In this document: positions 28,492 to 37,729 of the stretch, piece after piece
How the letters are laid out: each line of letters begins with the position of its first letter
Position numbering within the stretch: position 1 is the stretch's first letter
From: Tannerellaceae bacterium
GTDB lineage: Bacteria; Bacteroidota; Bacteroidia; Bacteroidales; Tannerellaceae
Assembly (NCBI GenBank): GCA_031257015.1
Contig: JAIRPK010000052.1
Span: 1-50,701 of the forward strand
Direction of reading: 5' to 3'
DNA length: 50,701 nucleotides
The notes under the pieces: model-generated
Databases searched by the model: none
Told to the model about the DNA's origin: nothing
What the model saw: the letters and a program-made list of their open reading frames with translations, nothing else
Made by a program: the position numbers and the translations under genes

Positions 28492-29890
28492 ATAATCGAG
28501 TAGGAGAAACGGGATTAATTCCCTAATTAACTTGAACATAGGATGATCGTACATCTTAAGAGACGGATAACCGGCACGCAGCAGTTGCGCAGCAGATAAT
28601 GCTTCATGTACAGTAGGATGTGCCGCCATACGCCACAGTACATCTTGCGGCAAAAGGCAGCCATCCTGACACGATTCTCATCCGGAACGAGTTTCTTCAG
28701 ATTACGGTAGCGAGTTCGTACTCGTTTCCAAGACTTCCAAATACACATCCGAATGCGTCGCCGAAGCCAACTGTCCCAACCTTTTATCCTGCTGCGAAGC
28801 CCAGCTAACTTAAAGTAGTTGAGCCAATCACGGATATACCAGGCAAGACACTATTTACGATACTGGTAGCTCCAGCCATTATTGCGGCTGGTCAGTTCAC
28901 GTATCCTGGTTTTCATCTTCTTTATACTCTCGCGGTGAATGTATAATTTGCATTTGCTGCGACCAAAAGCGTAAGACAGGAATTTGATGTCGCGCATGCA
29001 GGCTAATTTTGTCTTCTCACTGTTCACTTTCAAAAAGACTTTCTTTTCGATGAACGGAAGTAGATTATACAAGGTGCGAACGGCAGCTCTTGTAAAAGAT
29101 TACCAAATCATCCGCATAACGGACAAAGCGGTGTCCACGTCTCTCCAGTTCCCTGTTCAGTTTGTTAAGCACAATGTTGCCCAACAGTGGACTAAGGGGG
29201 CCTCCCTGCACGGATGGACTCTGTCAATTCATCCTTGTGACGGCAACGATACGGAAGCAGTTCTTCCACCTCCATTCTGTCTATATGCCGCCACTACCCT
29301 TGTTTCTTTTCACTTGTTTACGGGCTTGATCAGATTCGAGTGTGAAAGAATGTATTCCAACAGGCTGTCACGTTCCTGTTCAATGGCTGTAAGACCGTTT
29401 TCAGTTATCCCCATGAAAGTCTGCATACCGCTCATTGCACCGACTGGTCGGACAGGTGTTCCATGTTCTGCTTTCTTCCCTTCATAAGGTAACTTTCATT
29501 TATCTTGCTTAATTAGAGTTCTGCCCTGCCCTTCCCATGCCAACTCGTAATACGGTACTATGGCGTCTGCTGACTTCTCACGATAAATCCTGTTTCAACC
29601 GCTTGATTTACAATAAACCAAACGTCCATGAGACCTCCCCGGTTATAAACGACTACTTTCATTTCATGTGCTCTCTGACCGGATAGTTATTGGACTTCGC
29701 TTTGTTTTGCAAGCCCGTCCTCCATAATTCAGCCTTACAGTCAGTTGCTGTTCGTAGAGCCGAAACCTTGCCTCCCGCTTCCTTCAGATTCCACCTCGCG
29801 ATGGACACCCTTGCTTTCGGCTAACGATTCCCACTATCTGGGCTCGTTCGGGACTTGCACCCTATAGCAGTTGCAGTGCAGGGCGAACAC
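28492..29890 (-). mobile_element. Degenerate group IIC intron inserted behind the tRNA-His terminator
   Basis: On the minus strand the intron starts GTGTTCGCCCTGCACTGCAA at 29890. It continues with domain I sequence characteristic of group IIC introns (CTATAGGGTGCAAGTCCCGA, AAGCAAGGGTGTCC, GGAATCTGAAGGAAGCGGG, GCATAACAAAG-like AAAACAAAGCGAAGTCC). The 3' end is CTCCTACTCGATTAT at about 28492, directly next to the ccsBA stop codon. The 5' end follows the T tract of the tRNA-His terminator without a gap, the preferred target of class C introns. The conserved 34-nt domain V cannot be found between the reverse-transcriptase remnant and the 3' end, and the encoded protein is broken. The element should be unable to splice or move on its own. 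Confidence 0.88.
28510..29464 (-). pseudogene. Group II intron reverse transcriptase/maturase with a large internal deletion
   Basis: Pieces recognisable in order on the minus strand are RMEVEELLPYRCRHKDELTE near the N-terminus, GGPLSPLLGNIVLNKLNREL directly after it, then RRGHRFVRYADDLVIF (the YADD active-site box). The maturase domain follows (DWLNYFKLAGLRSRIKGWDS, WRMAAHPTVHEALSAAQLLR). The junction between ESIRAG and GGPLSPLL skips the stretch with RT motifs 1-4, including the first catalytic Asp, roughly 130 residues. There is also a frameshift after YADDLVIF and stops elsewhere. The gene is dead. Confidence 0.85.
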
Positions 29891-29924
29891 AAAAAAACAG
29901 GCTACTTATCACAAGTAACCTGTT
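29891..29924 (-). terminator. Rho-independent terminator of tRNA-His
   Basis: A near-perfect 12-bp stem (29896-29907 with 29913-29924, one mismatch) is followed on the minus strand by seven T (29891-29897; the last two bases of the run are shared with the stem). It lies about 30 bases downstream of the tRNA 3' end. The group IIC intron begins at the next base. Confidence 0.9.
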
Positions 29925-29955
29925 CTTTGTTATATGAAAAAATTCATTATTTCAG

Positions 29956-30030
29956 GGTGAAAGATGGGGCTCGAACCCACGACCCTCAGAACCACAATCT
30001 GATGCTCTAACCGACTGAGCTACATTCACC
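29956..30030 (-). tRNA. tRNA-His (GTG anticodon)
   Basis: On the minus strand a full cloverleaf can be folded: D arm GCTCAGTCGGTTAGAGC, anticodon stem TCAGA/TCTGA around the loop TTGTGGT (anticodon GTG), and T loop TTCGAGC. The extra 5' G (-1) opposite C73 that is diagnostic of tRNA-His is present. The 3' CCA is not encoded. One T-T mismatch sits in the acceptor stem. Confidence 0.96.
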
Positions 30031-30255
30031 ATGTTCATTGTTTTTGTAACGGTACAAAGATACAGCTTAATTTCTAATCACCAAATATTGGATACATAAA
30101 ATTCAACATAAAAAAGGATCCGTATTTATATTTATTGAGCGAGTGAATGAATAAATAAGTCGCAAGAAACTTTTTCATTCCCCAATGCCTTTCTTTTACA
30201 ATCGCGGTAATTTCAATGCAGAATGTTGCATTTGCTCTTATTCAGACAGATGTTC

Positions 30256-31449
30256 TTAATTTGATATACATGAAAGAAAATATGGAGCTATAAACGGTTG
30301 TTCTGAGAAGATTTTGCTGTAATCATTTTCTTCCAACAGTGTGGATAATCTGGGCTTATATTCGCTAACGCCAACATTATATTTGTTGAATATACTGCGG
30401 GCGTTTTTGGCAAAATTCATCATTCTTTGGTAAGAATCGTGAGATAGAGTGATTATTGGTTTACGGTTGGCGGTATTTTTCTCTGCCATGCTAACAGGAA
30501 TTAAAGAGAATTTGACTTTATTGCCTTCCCTGACTTTATTCCGGAAAACGAGGGTGTATTCTGCCGACTTGATTATGGCAGGACGAAACGGCTTCTTCTC
30601 AACAACTATCTTCACTATTTGCCCGCCGTCTGTGTTGGGGGCTATCATGCCGGATATTAGATTGCCTAACGAATATACGATTACATGAGATATGATGCCG
30701 TTAAAGTCAGTCATCACCTTGGAAGGCTGGACGACATGAGGATGGGAGCCTATGATTAAATCTACACCTTCCTGTACCATGAAATTGGCAATATCGGACT
30801 GCGTAGAGTTTTCTCTCATCTGATACTCCTCACCCCAGTGCATGTTGGCGATAATGATGTGCGCTCCCAAACGGCGGGCGTTTTGTATATCTTCACTTAT
30901 CTGTTTCCTGTTAATATAATTGACACAAATGGGAGGACGAACAACAAAGCCATTTGTGCCATAAGTATAATTCAATATGGCAAAACGTATTCCCTTGCAT
31001 ACATATATCATTGGATACGTAAAACTTCTCTCTTCTTCGTCCCTGAAAACCCCTGTATGGGCAACATGTATGGAATCAAGTATCTGCAATGTTCTGCTGA
31101 CGCCTTTGCTGCCTCGGTCCAGAATATGGTTGTTTGCATTGAGGAATATTTTGAAACCTGCATTTTTCAAGGCGCGGGCATATTCGTCCGGCGCACTGAA
31201 TTGCGGGTAGCCAGTATATGGAGGGCCGCCAAGGGTTACTTCCAGATTGACAACCGCTATATCCGCTGATGAAATCTCTTCCTGCAGGTATTCAAAATAT
31301 GATGAATAATCGTAAGAACCGTTTCGGAAAGCATTCGTTATTTGCGACTGATGCTGCATGGCATCACCAGCAAAAAGAAGGGTTACTTTCTGCGCGGCAA
31401 TACTGCTGATTGCAAATACGACCAGGAGAACAGTGATTCTTATTTTCAT
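30256..31449 (-). CDS. CapA-family metallophosphatase-like protein
   Basis: A 397-residue exported protein: signal peptide [20 protein letters not shown], then a CapA (PGA_cap) domain. Motifs are [13 protein letters not shown] near residue 24, [20 protein letters not shown] near 64, [12 protein letters not shown] near 100, NMHWGEEYQ near 200 and [12 protein letters not shown] near 233. CapA was first linked to poly-gamma-glutamate capsules, but most members, including those in Bacteroidales, have no proven substrate. No other capsule-export gene is adjacent. The start overlaps the folD stop by four bases, so the two are probably co-transcribed. Confidence 0.88.
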   Translation of the reverse strand: MKIRITVLLVVFAISSIAAQKVTLLFAGDAMQHQSQITNAFRNGSYDYSSYFEYLQEEISSADIAVVNLEVTLGGPPYTGYPQFSAPDEYARALKNAGFKIFLNANNHILDRGSKGVSRTLQILDSIHVAHTGVFRDEEERSFTYPMIYVCKGIRFAILNYTYGTNGFVVRPPICVNYINRKQISEDIQNARRLGAHIIIANMHWGEEYQMRENSTQSDIANFMVQEGVDLIIGSHPHVVQPSKVMTDFNGIISHVIVYSLGNLISGMIAPNTDGGQIVKIVVEKKPFRPAIIKSAEYTLVFRNKVREGNKVKFSLIPVSMAEKNTANRKPIITLSHDSYQRMMNFAKNARSIFNKYNVGVSEYKPRLSTLLEENDYSKIFSEQPFIAPYFLSCISN

Positions 31450-32327
31450 TGATAAATGGCTTTACGGGCTGCCAAAAGTGTATTTTTCATTAAGGCTATT
31501 CTTGTCATTAGCCCAACTCCGCCGGGAACGGGCGTTATGTATGAACATTTGGGGGCGACTTCATCGAACTTAACGTCGCCAGTTAATTTATAGCCACTTT
31601 TTGCCCCACTGTCCGGAAGGCGAGTAAGTCCAACGTCGATAACAACAGCACCGTCCTTTACCATGTCCCCCTTCAAAAATTCGGGAACGCCAAGGGCGGC
31701 TATGATTATATCGGCATCGAGGCAGATTTCCTTCAGGTTTCCGGTGCGACTGTGGCATACTGTAACGGTGCAATCTCCAGGATAGGCCTTTTGCATCAAC
31801 AACGCGGCGACAGGCTTGCCGACAATATTGCTGCGACCAAGAACGACGCAGTGTTTACCCTGGGTTTCTATTCTGCAACGGCTGATGAGTTCCATTATGC
31901 CGGCGGGGGTGGCAGGCAGAAAACAAGGCAGGCCGATTAACATTCGTCCAATATTGACGGGATGAAATCCATCTGCGTCCTTGCGATAATCTATTGCTTC
32001 AATGATTTTATGCTCATTGATGTGTTTTGGCAATGGGAGCTGGACAATAAAGCCATCTACGTCGGTATCCATGTTCAGGCCATCAATGCAGCGGAGAAGC
32101 TCGACTTCGGTAACGTCGTCTTCGTAGCGTATTAAGGTGGATTTGAAACCTAGTTCTTTGCATGTCCGGACTTTTCCGTCAACGTAGGTTTCGCTTGCAC
32201 CGTCATGACCTACAAGTATGGCGGCGAGGTGAGGGGCTTTCCCGCCTGCCGCCATAATTGTTTTTACTTCCTCGGCTATTTCGGTCTTTATTTGGGTGAA
32301 AATAGCCTTTCCGTCTATTATCTGCAT
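31446..32327 (-). CDS. folD: Methylenetetrahydrofolate dehydrogenase/cyclohydrolase FolD
   Basis: A bifunctional cytosolic enzyme that interconverts 5,10-methylene-, 5,10-methenyl- and 10-formyl-tetrahydrofolate. The 293-residue protein shows [16 protein letters not shown] (with the catalytic lysine region near residue 50), [15 protein letters not shown], the pyridine nucleotide site [17 protein letters not shown] near 165, and [20 protein letters not shown] at the C-terminus. Seven bases separate it from ffh upstream and it overlaps capA downstream, forming an ffh-folD-capA unit. Confidence 0.96.
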   Translation of the reverse strand: MQIIDGKAIFTQIKTEIAEEVKTIMAAGGKAPHLAAILVGHDGASETYVDGKVRTCKELGFKSTLIRYEDDVTEVELLRCIDGLNMDTDVDGFIVQLPLPKHINEHKIIEAIDYRKDADGFHPVNIGRMLIGLPCFLPATPAGIMELISRCRIETQGKHCVVLGRSNIVGKPVAALLMQKAYPGDCTVTVCHSRTGNLKEICLDADIIIAALGVPEFLKGDMVKDGAVVIDVGLTRLPDSGAKSGYKLTGDVKFDEVAPKCSYITPVPGGVGLMTRIALMKNTLLAARKAIYQ

Positions 32328-32333
32328 GGCTTA

Positions 32334-33668
32334 TTATCGTTTGAAATGTGGCGCTTTTTTAAGTTGAGGCATCTTGAGTTTGCCGCTTGTTGCCTGGCGC
32401 ATCATTTTGCAGGCGCCGTCAAATTGCTTCAGAAGTTTGTTGACATCCTGTATGCTTGTGCCGCTGCCTTTGGCTATGCGTTGGCGGCGGGAACTGTTGA
32501 TGATGCCGGGAGTACTGCGTTCAGCAGGAGTCATTGAATGAATAATGGCTTCGATGTTCTTGAACGCATTGTCGTCTATGTCCATGTCTTTTATTGCTTT
32601 GCCGACGCCGGGAATCATGGAGGCAAGGTCTTTCAGGCTGCCCATTTTTTTGATTTGCTGGATCTGGTTGATGAAATCGTTGAAATCAAACTGATTCTTG
32701 GCTATCTTTCGTTGCAGGCGTTTGGCTTCTTCTTCGTCATATTGCTCCTGGGCACGCTCAACAAGAGAAACGATGTCGCCCATGCCGAGGATTCGGTCGG
32801 CCATGCGGTCAGGGTGGAAAACATCAAGGGCTTCCATCTTTTCTCCAGTACCGACAAATTTTATTGGCTTATCAACTACTGCGCGAATTGAAAGGGCGGC
32901 GCCGCCACGTGTATCACCGTCCATCTTGGTCAAAACAACGCCGTCGAAGTTCAGCCTTTCATTAAATTCTTTGGACGTGTTCACAGCATCCTGGCCGGTC
33001 ATGGCATCGACGACAAAGAGAATTTCGTGAGGGCGAATGGTGGTCTTTATGGCTGATATTTCCTGCATCATCTGCTCGTCTATCGCCAAGCGACCGGCTG
33101 TATCGACTATCACGACGTCGTACCCTTTCAACCGCGCTTCCTTAATGGCATTTTGGGCTATTTCAACAGGATTCTTACTGTTTTCCTCATGGTATACCGG
33201 AACTTCTATCTGGCTTCCCAGTACATGGAGCTGCTCAATCGCGGCGGGACGATAAACGTCGCAGGCAACCAACAGAGGGCGTTTGCCTCGTTTGTTTTTT
33301 AACATGTTGGCCAGCTTGCCGGAAAAGGTTGTCTTACCGGAACCTTGGAGGCCGGACATTAATATAATGAAGGGATTGGACTTCATGTTTATTTCGGATG
33401 CCGAGCCGCCCATTAACTGAGCCAATTCATCGTGGACAATCTTTACCATTAACTGGCCGGGCTTCACGGCCGTAAGTACATTTTGACCAAGGGCTTTTGC
33501 CTTGACTGTATCGGTGAATTGCTTGGCGACCTTGTAATTTACATCGGCGTCCAATAACGCTTTCCGAACGTCTTTCAGCGTTTCTGCAACATTAATTTCC
33601 GTAATCCGGCCTTCGCCCTTTAAAAGTTTGAACGACCTGTCTAATCTTTCGCTTAAATTCTCAAACAT
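32334..33668 (-). CDS. ffh: Signal recognition particle protein Ffh
   Basis: The SRP GTPase that binds signal sequences and, with 4.5S RNA and FtsY, delivers nascent membrane proteins. The 444-residue protein has the N domain, then the G domain with GLQGSGKTTFSGKLANML near residue 107, DTAGRLAIDEQMMQE near 190 and TKMDGDTRGGAALS near 248. The methionine-bearing M domain runs from about 300 to the end (SMIPGVGKAIKDMDIDDNAF; SRRQRIAKGSGTSIQDVNKL). Length and domain order are normal. It begins the ffh-folD-capA unit. Confidence 0.97.
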   Translation of the reverse strand: MFENLSERLDRSFKLLKGEGRITEINVAETLKDVRKALLDADVNYKVAKQFTDTVKAKALGQNVLTAVKPGQLMVKIVHDELAQLMGGSASEINMKSNPFIILMSGLQGSGKTTFSGKLANMLKNKRGKRPLLVACDVYRPAAIEQLHVLGSQIEVPVYHEENSKNPVEIAQNAIKEARLKGYDVVIVDTAGRLAIDEQMMQEISAIKTTIRPHEILFVVDAMTGQDAVNTSKEFNERLNFDGVVLTKMDGDTRGGAALSIRAVVDKPIKFVGTGEKMEALDVFHPDRMADRILGMGDIVSLVERAQEQYDEEEAKRLQRKIAKNQFDFNDFINQIQQIKKMGSLKDLASMIPGVGKAIKDMDIDDNAFKNIEAIIHSMTPAERSTPGIINSSRRQRIAKGSGTSIQDVNKLLKQFDGACKMMRQATSGKLKMPQLKKAPHFKR

Positions 33669-34230
33669 ATATAATTAATGTATTTATTATAATAATACAA
33701 TTTTTCCTGCAAAAATACATAAAAATAAATTACCGACCCTTGCTGCCGCCATGGGTAATGGCTCGGCTTTTGCCTCACGTTTAGCGCAGGCATTGCCTGA
33801 TTCGTTGCCGGCTGCGTTGAAAGCCGGAGGGGAGAATCATTGATTTGCCGCCGATTTTTTTCATGGAAGCGACCGCCTTCTCCGTGGTAATGATGAACAT
33901 CCTGGCGGCAAAGTTTAATATTGGACTTTAATTATACAGGCTTGCTGTTGAATTATTAATTGTCTTCCGTCCAAAAAAGATTGTCCAAAGTCAGCCTGAA
34001 AAAAGAAAAGAACTGAAATATCCCAAAGTTATCAATGCCGCAAAGTCTCACGCAAATCACAAAGGTATATCCGTCCGGCGCAACACGTTCTTTTACCTTT
34101 TGCACAAGCTCGGCTTGATGCCGCCTTGAAAAAAAGCTCTGCCGGCGACGGTTATTACATGTGCGAGGCTGTCCGGCGAACCTTGCGGGATACTTTCATC
34201 AACTCGAATTTTGAACAGGCTGGCAAATTT

Positions 34231-34566
34231 GATTCTCCGAGTATCACGCTTGACTCTCCAAGAGTCGCCGTTGATTCTCCGAGTATCACGTTTGATTCTC
34301 AGAGAGTCTCCGTTGATTCTCCGAGTATCACGCTTGATTCTCCGAGAGTCTCAGTTGATTCTCCGAGCATCACGCTTGATTCTCCGAGAGTCGCCGTTGA
34401 TTCTCCGAGTATCACGCTTGATTCTCCGAGAGTCGCCGTTGATTCTCCGAGTATCACGTTTGATTCTCAGAGAGTCTCACGAGACGCTCCGAACGTTTCA
34501 AGAGACGCTCCAAGCGTTTCAAGAGACGCTCCGAGCGTTTCAAGAGATGTTCCGAGCGTCAACCAA
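34231..34566. repeat. 21-bp tandem array, 16 copies in two subfamilies
   Basis: Sixteen contiguous 21-bp units. The first twelve begin GATTCTCC (mostly alternating GAGTATCACG and GAGAGTCGCC/TCC endings, so a 42-bp higher-order unit). The last four begin GACGCTCC or GATGTTCC and end CGTTTCAAGA. Diverged direct repeats around CGTTCTTTTACCTTTTGC (34074-34125) and GCTTTCTTTTACATTTTGC (34632-34692) flank it. An open frame (34126-34704) of DSPSITLDSPRVAV-type repeats spans it, but with no signal peptide or known domain I do not call a gene. The bases between ffh (33668) and the array hold nothing else I recognise. Confidence 0.93.
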
Positions 34567-35668
34567 AGCAGTGGGCAGGCGTTTCGTGGGCAACAAAAAT
34601 GTATTATATGTGAAAAAATATTCGGCGGTATCCTCCACACCGGATGTGACGCTTTCTTTTACATTTTGCGCGAGTTAGACCTGATGTCTTATGCCAATAA
34701 TTAAAATGGGGGTTCTGTCATTTGTTTCGCACTGTAAATTTGAAAGTGGGATGGAGAGGTTTTTGGAGGAGATTTTTGTGCGAAGAAAATCGGAGGTGAA
34801 TCTTGTTAGCTAAAGGAGGAAATTCGGTGAAAAACACGAAAATAGCCGTGATTTTTGGGAGATTTTACATTAGATATATTGGATGTTTTTGCAGGGATGG
34901 TTGTGTTTTTTTGAAGCGCCGGCGAACTATTACGCCTGAAAATGGACAATCGCAGTGTGCGAGACAGGTCTCCGAATTTATCTTCCTGAAATTTCAGTGT
35001 GAAGCAATTTTTTTTTCGATTCTCCGGACATAATCGGATGTTTTTGCGGCATATAATAAGACTGGTTGTTCCGGAAAAAATCTCATCCGTTCCAGTTTTT
35101 TTATTAATAATATGTATTGAATGTTTCCAAACATGTGGAACAAGCTTCGTTTTTTCATCATTTAAGAGGCCTGAATGGATATAAATACTCCGTTCGCTCC
35201 TAAAAAAATGTTAATTGCGACCTTAAAAGCCGTTTCTCATAAAAAAATGATTCTGCATATTTTGTCAATAAAAAAACTGTATATACATTTGCAACGGTTA
35301 TGGAGATAACCGGAAATCGTACAAACGATATGAGAAAGTAAACATGTTGAAAAATAATCCTCGCTGGGATGGATGCAAGAAACGGATGGTTTTAAAGCTG
35401 AATTTATATTGCATTTGTAATTAAATCCCGTTCTAATTGCAGTATTGACATTCGGAAATTAGCGGTAGCGGGATGATTTTAAAAGTATATTTATCAAGTA
35501 TCTTTGGTTTTCTAAACAAATAATTGTTTTCTTTTACGATTAAATGCCGACTACATATTATCAACCCTCATATTATTTTCTTCTTATGGAGAATTTAATG
35601 TGAGGGTTACAAATTTTTAATGTGTTGCACATAAACCAGGGAAAAAAATTCTGCTTCAATTATTTAAA
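34567..35668. other. 1.1-kb non-coding gap
   Basis: Apart from the flanking repeat copy at 34632-34692, I see no gene, RNA or mobile element. Composition is AT-rich with scattered T runs. Short open frames lack any family signature. Confidence 0.55.
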
Positions 35669-35788
35669 GAGACTTCTAAAAAATGTATTTCCTTTATTAT
35701 GCTCCTTCGGCGGAATGTTCTTTTATCTGAGCAAATTCCGCTGTCTTATCTGTCGCATGTCTTAAAAAATATGTTTTTTAGAAGTCTC
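35669..35788. repeat. 120-bp palindromic element downstream of tyrA
   Basis: Perfect 15-bp inverted repeats (GAGACTTCTAAAAAA at 35669-35683 and its complement at 35774-35788) enclose a second nested inverted pair (CGGCGGAAT with ATTCCGCTG). The whole can fold into a long branched hairpin. It lies 70 bases beyond the tyrA stop, so it could act as terminator, 3' stabiliser or a small non-autonomous mobile element. Confidence 0.7.
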
Positions 35789-35858
35789 CCTGATGAGTAT
35801 GTTTTTTGAATAATTGCGCCTGTTTTGAGTTTTGGGCGACGAGGTTTATTTGTTTCTG

Positions 35859-36632
35859 CTACTCTATGTTCTTTCGGATTTTGGACAGATATTCTTTCAT
35901 CGCATCGGCATCTTTATTTTCAATAATTTCCTGCAAGGTTTTTAACTCTTCCTGTATTTTAATAATCTGCCTGGGAGTTCGGGGATTAAACAGAATTTCA
36001 GTCAGCAGATAATCGTCTTCCGAAAGTAAGCCGCGGGCAGTTTGCAGATGGCGCTTGAATGTTGTCCCCGGTGCATCCTGGTGTTTCATGGTGGCGGCAA
36101 AAACGAGGGTGGAAGCGAAGGGGATTCCTAAAGAATAGGCCACAACTTTATCATGCTCTTCAAAGGAATATTCAAAGATATTTAGCCTGAGCTTCATGTA
36201 TAAATCCTTGAAAAAGACCTTTCCCAAGTGGTCGCTCTCCGTAATCAGTATTGTATTTTCGCTCTCCAGGCTGCCCAGATTGGCAAATGTGGGGCCAAAC
36301 ATTGGATGGGAGGAGACGAAAGGGAAACCGCTGCTGGCGTAAAAGTCTTGCAAATTGGTCTTCACGGAGGCTATGTCTGAAATAATGCAGCGGGGAGGAA
36401 GATATGGCGCAACTGATTCAAATGCAGCAATCGTCCGATGCAGAGTTACACAGTTGATTACTAATTCCGGGGCAAATTCGCCGACCTCCTCAACATGCTG
36501 CAAGCGCTGGGCATTGTATATAAAGCGCATCCGCTGAAGATTCGTTTCCAAGACGGCAACTTCATGGTCGAAACTTAATAAATCGGTGAAGAACGCGCCC
36601 ATCTTTCCGGCGCCTAAAACAAGTATCCTCAT
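35859..36632 (-). CDS. tyrA: Prephenate dehydrogenase (tyrosine branch)
   Basis: Oxidatively decarboxylates prephenate to 4-hydroxyphenylpyruvate. The 257-residue protein opens with the NAD motif MRILVLGAGKMGAFFTDLLS. It then has CIISDIASVKTNL near residue 85 and PFVSSHPMFGPTFANLG near 107 with the catalytic His region. It is shorter than E. coli TyrA because it lacks the chorismate mutase domain, which is instead fused to the DAHP synthase next door. The start overlaps the upstream gene's stop by four bases. It is the last gene of the pheA operon. Confidence 0.93.
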   Translation of the reverse strand: MRILVLGAGKMGAFFTDLLSFDHEVAVLETNLQRMRFIYNAQRLQHVEEVGEFAPELVINCVTLHRTIAAFESVAPYLPPRCIISDIASVKTNLQDFYASSGFPFVSSHPMFGPTFANLGSLESENTILITESDHLGKVFFKDLYMKLRLNIFEYSFEEHDKVVAYSLGIPFASTLVFAATMKHQDAPGTTFKRHLQTARGLLSEDDYLLTEILFNPRTPRQIIKIQEELKTLQEIIENKDADAMKEYLSKIRKNIE

Positions 36633-37702
36633 TGCTGCACTCCCATGATTAGCATCTGTTGACGCACGGATTCCTCGTGTATCTCCTTTAATATCTCGCG
36701 AACAAAGTCAACGCTTAGCTCCATTGCCTCGCCCATTACCGAGCGCTTCTCCAAAATTTCACTGTAACGAGGGGTCTGCAAAACAGGCATATTGTGCTCC
36801 TTCTTGTATATCCCTATCTCGCGGGAAATCCGCATACGCTTGGCCAGTAATTCCAGTAATTGCTCGTCTATGCTGTCGATTTGGCGACGTAATTCCGATA
36901 AATTTTCCGTAGTCTGAAACCCGCTGCGGATAACCAACAGGTTAAGGATATAGTCCAACACATCGGGAGTTATCTGCTGCTCCTTGTCGCTCCAGGCAGA
37001 ATCGGGATTGCAATGAGATTCTATGATTAGGCCATTGAAATTCAAATCCATTGCCTGCTGCGACAGGGGGGCAATCAACTCACGCTTGCCGCCTATATGA
37101 CTAGGATCGCAGAATATCGGCAACAACGGCATACGGCGGCGTAACTCTATGGGGATATGCCACAGGGGCAAGTTGCGGTACATCTTCTTATCGTAGGAGC
37201 TGAATCCGCGATGGATGACGCCTATCTTGTTTATCCCGGCACGGTAGATGCGCTCAATGGCGCCTATCCACAACTCCAAGTCAGGATTAACGGGATTCTT
37301 TATCAGCACCGGTATATCGACGCCTTTCAAAGAATCAGCCAATTCCTGAACGGCAAACGGATTGGCTGTCGTTCGCGCTCCTATCCACAAGACGTCTATT
37401 CCGGCCTTTAACGACTCAAACACGTGCTCGCGAGTTGCAACCTCGGTCGCAACATACATCCCAGTCTCTTTCTTCACACGCTTCAGCCATTGGAGGCCTA
37501 TCTCACCTACGCCTTCAAATCCCCCAGGCTTGGTGCGGGGCTTCCATATCCCGGCACGGAAGATTTTTATCCCCTTGGCGTATATACTGCGGGCGGTTTC
37601 CATAACCTGCTCTTCTGATTCGGCGCTGCAAGGGCCGGCTATTACCATCGGACGCTCAAGGCTCAGACCAGGCAAACCGATTGGCTCTATTTTCATTTCC
37701 AT
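36629..37702 (-). CDS. Bifunctional DAHP synthase/chorismate mutase
   Basis: Residues 1-260 form a KdsA-like (type I-beta) 3-deoxy-D-arabino-heptulosonate 7-phosphate synthase (MVIAGPCSAESEEQV; RAGIWKPRTKPGGFEGVG; IPVLIKNPVNPDLELW; PIFCDPSHIGGKREL). From about residue 268 a type II chorismate mutase domain follows (LRRQIDSIDEQLLELLAKRM; ISREIGIYKKEHNMPV). One protein thus catalyses the first committed step of the shikimate pathway and the branch point to Phe/Tyr. Such fusions are usual in Bacteroidota, where the mutase domain often makes the synthase sensitive to prephenate. It sits 27 bases after the aminotransferase gene. Confidence 0.95.
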   Translation of the reverse strand: MEMKIEPIGLPGLSLERPMVIAGPCSAESEEQVMETARSIYAKGIKIFRAGIWKPRTKPGGFEGVGEIGLQWLKRVKKETGMYVATEVATREHVFESLKAGIDVLWIGARTTANPFAVQELADSLKGVDIPVLIKNPVNPDLELWIGAIERIYRAGINKIGVIHRGFSSYDKKMYRNLPLWHIPIELRRRMPLLPIFCDPSHIGGKRELIAPLSQQAMDLNFNGLIIESHCNPDSAWSDKEQQITPDVLDYILNLLVIRSGFQTTENLSELRRQIDSIDEQLLELLAKRMRISREIGIYKKEHNMPVLQTPRYSEILEKRSVMGEAMELSVDFVREILKEIHEESVRQQMLIMGVQQ

Positions 37703-37729
37703 TCTGTGTATATATATTAATGTATATTC

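Noticed and set aside
34126..34704. 192-residue open frame with DSPSITLDSPRVAV repeats as a surface repeat protein
   Set aside because: A 21-bp repeat keeps any frame open. There is no signal peptide, anchor or recognisable start, and a second frame is equally open.
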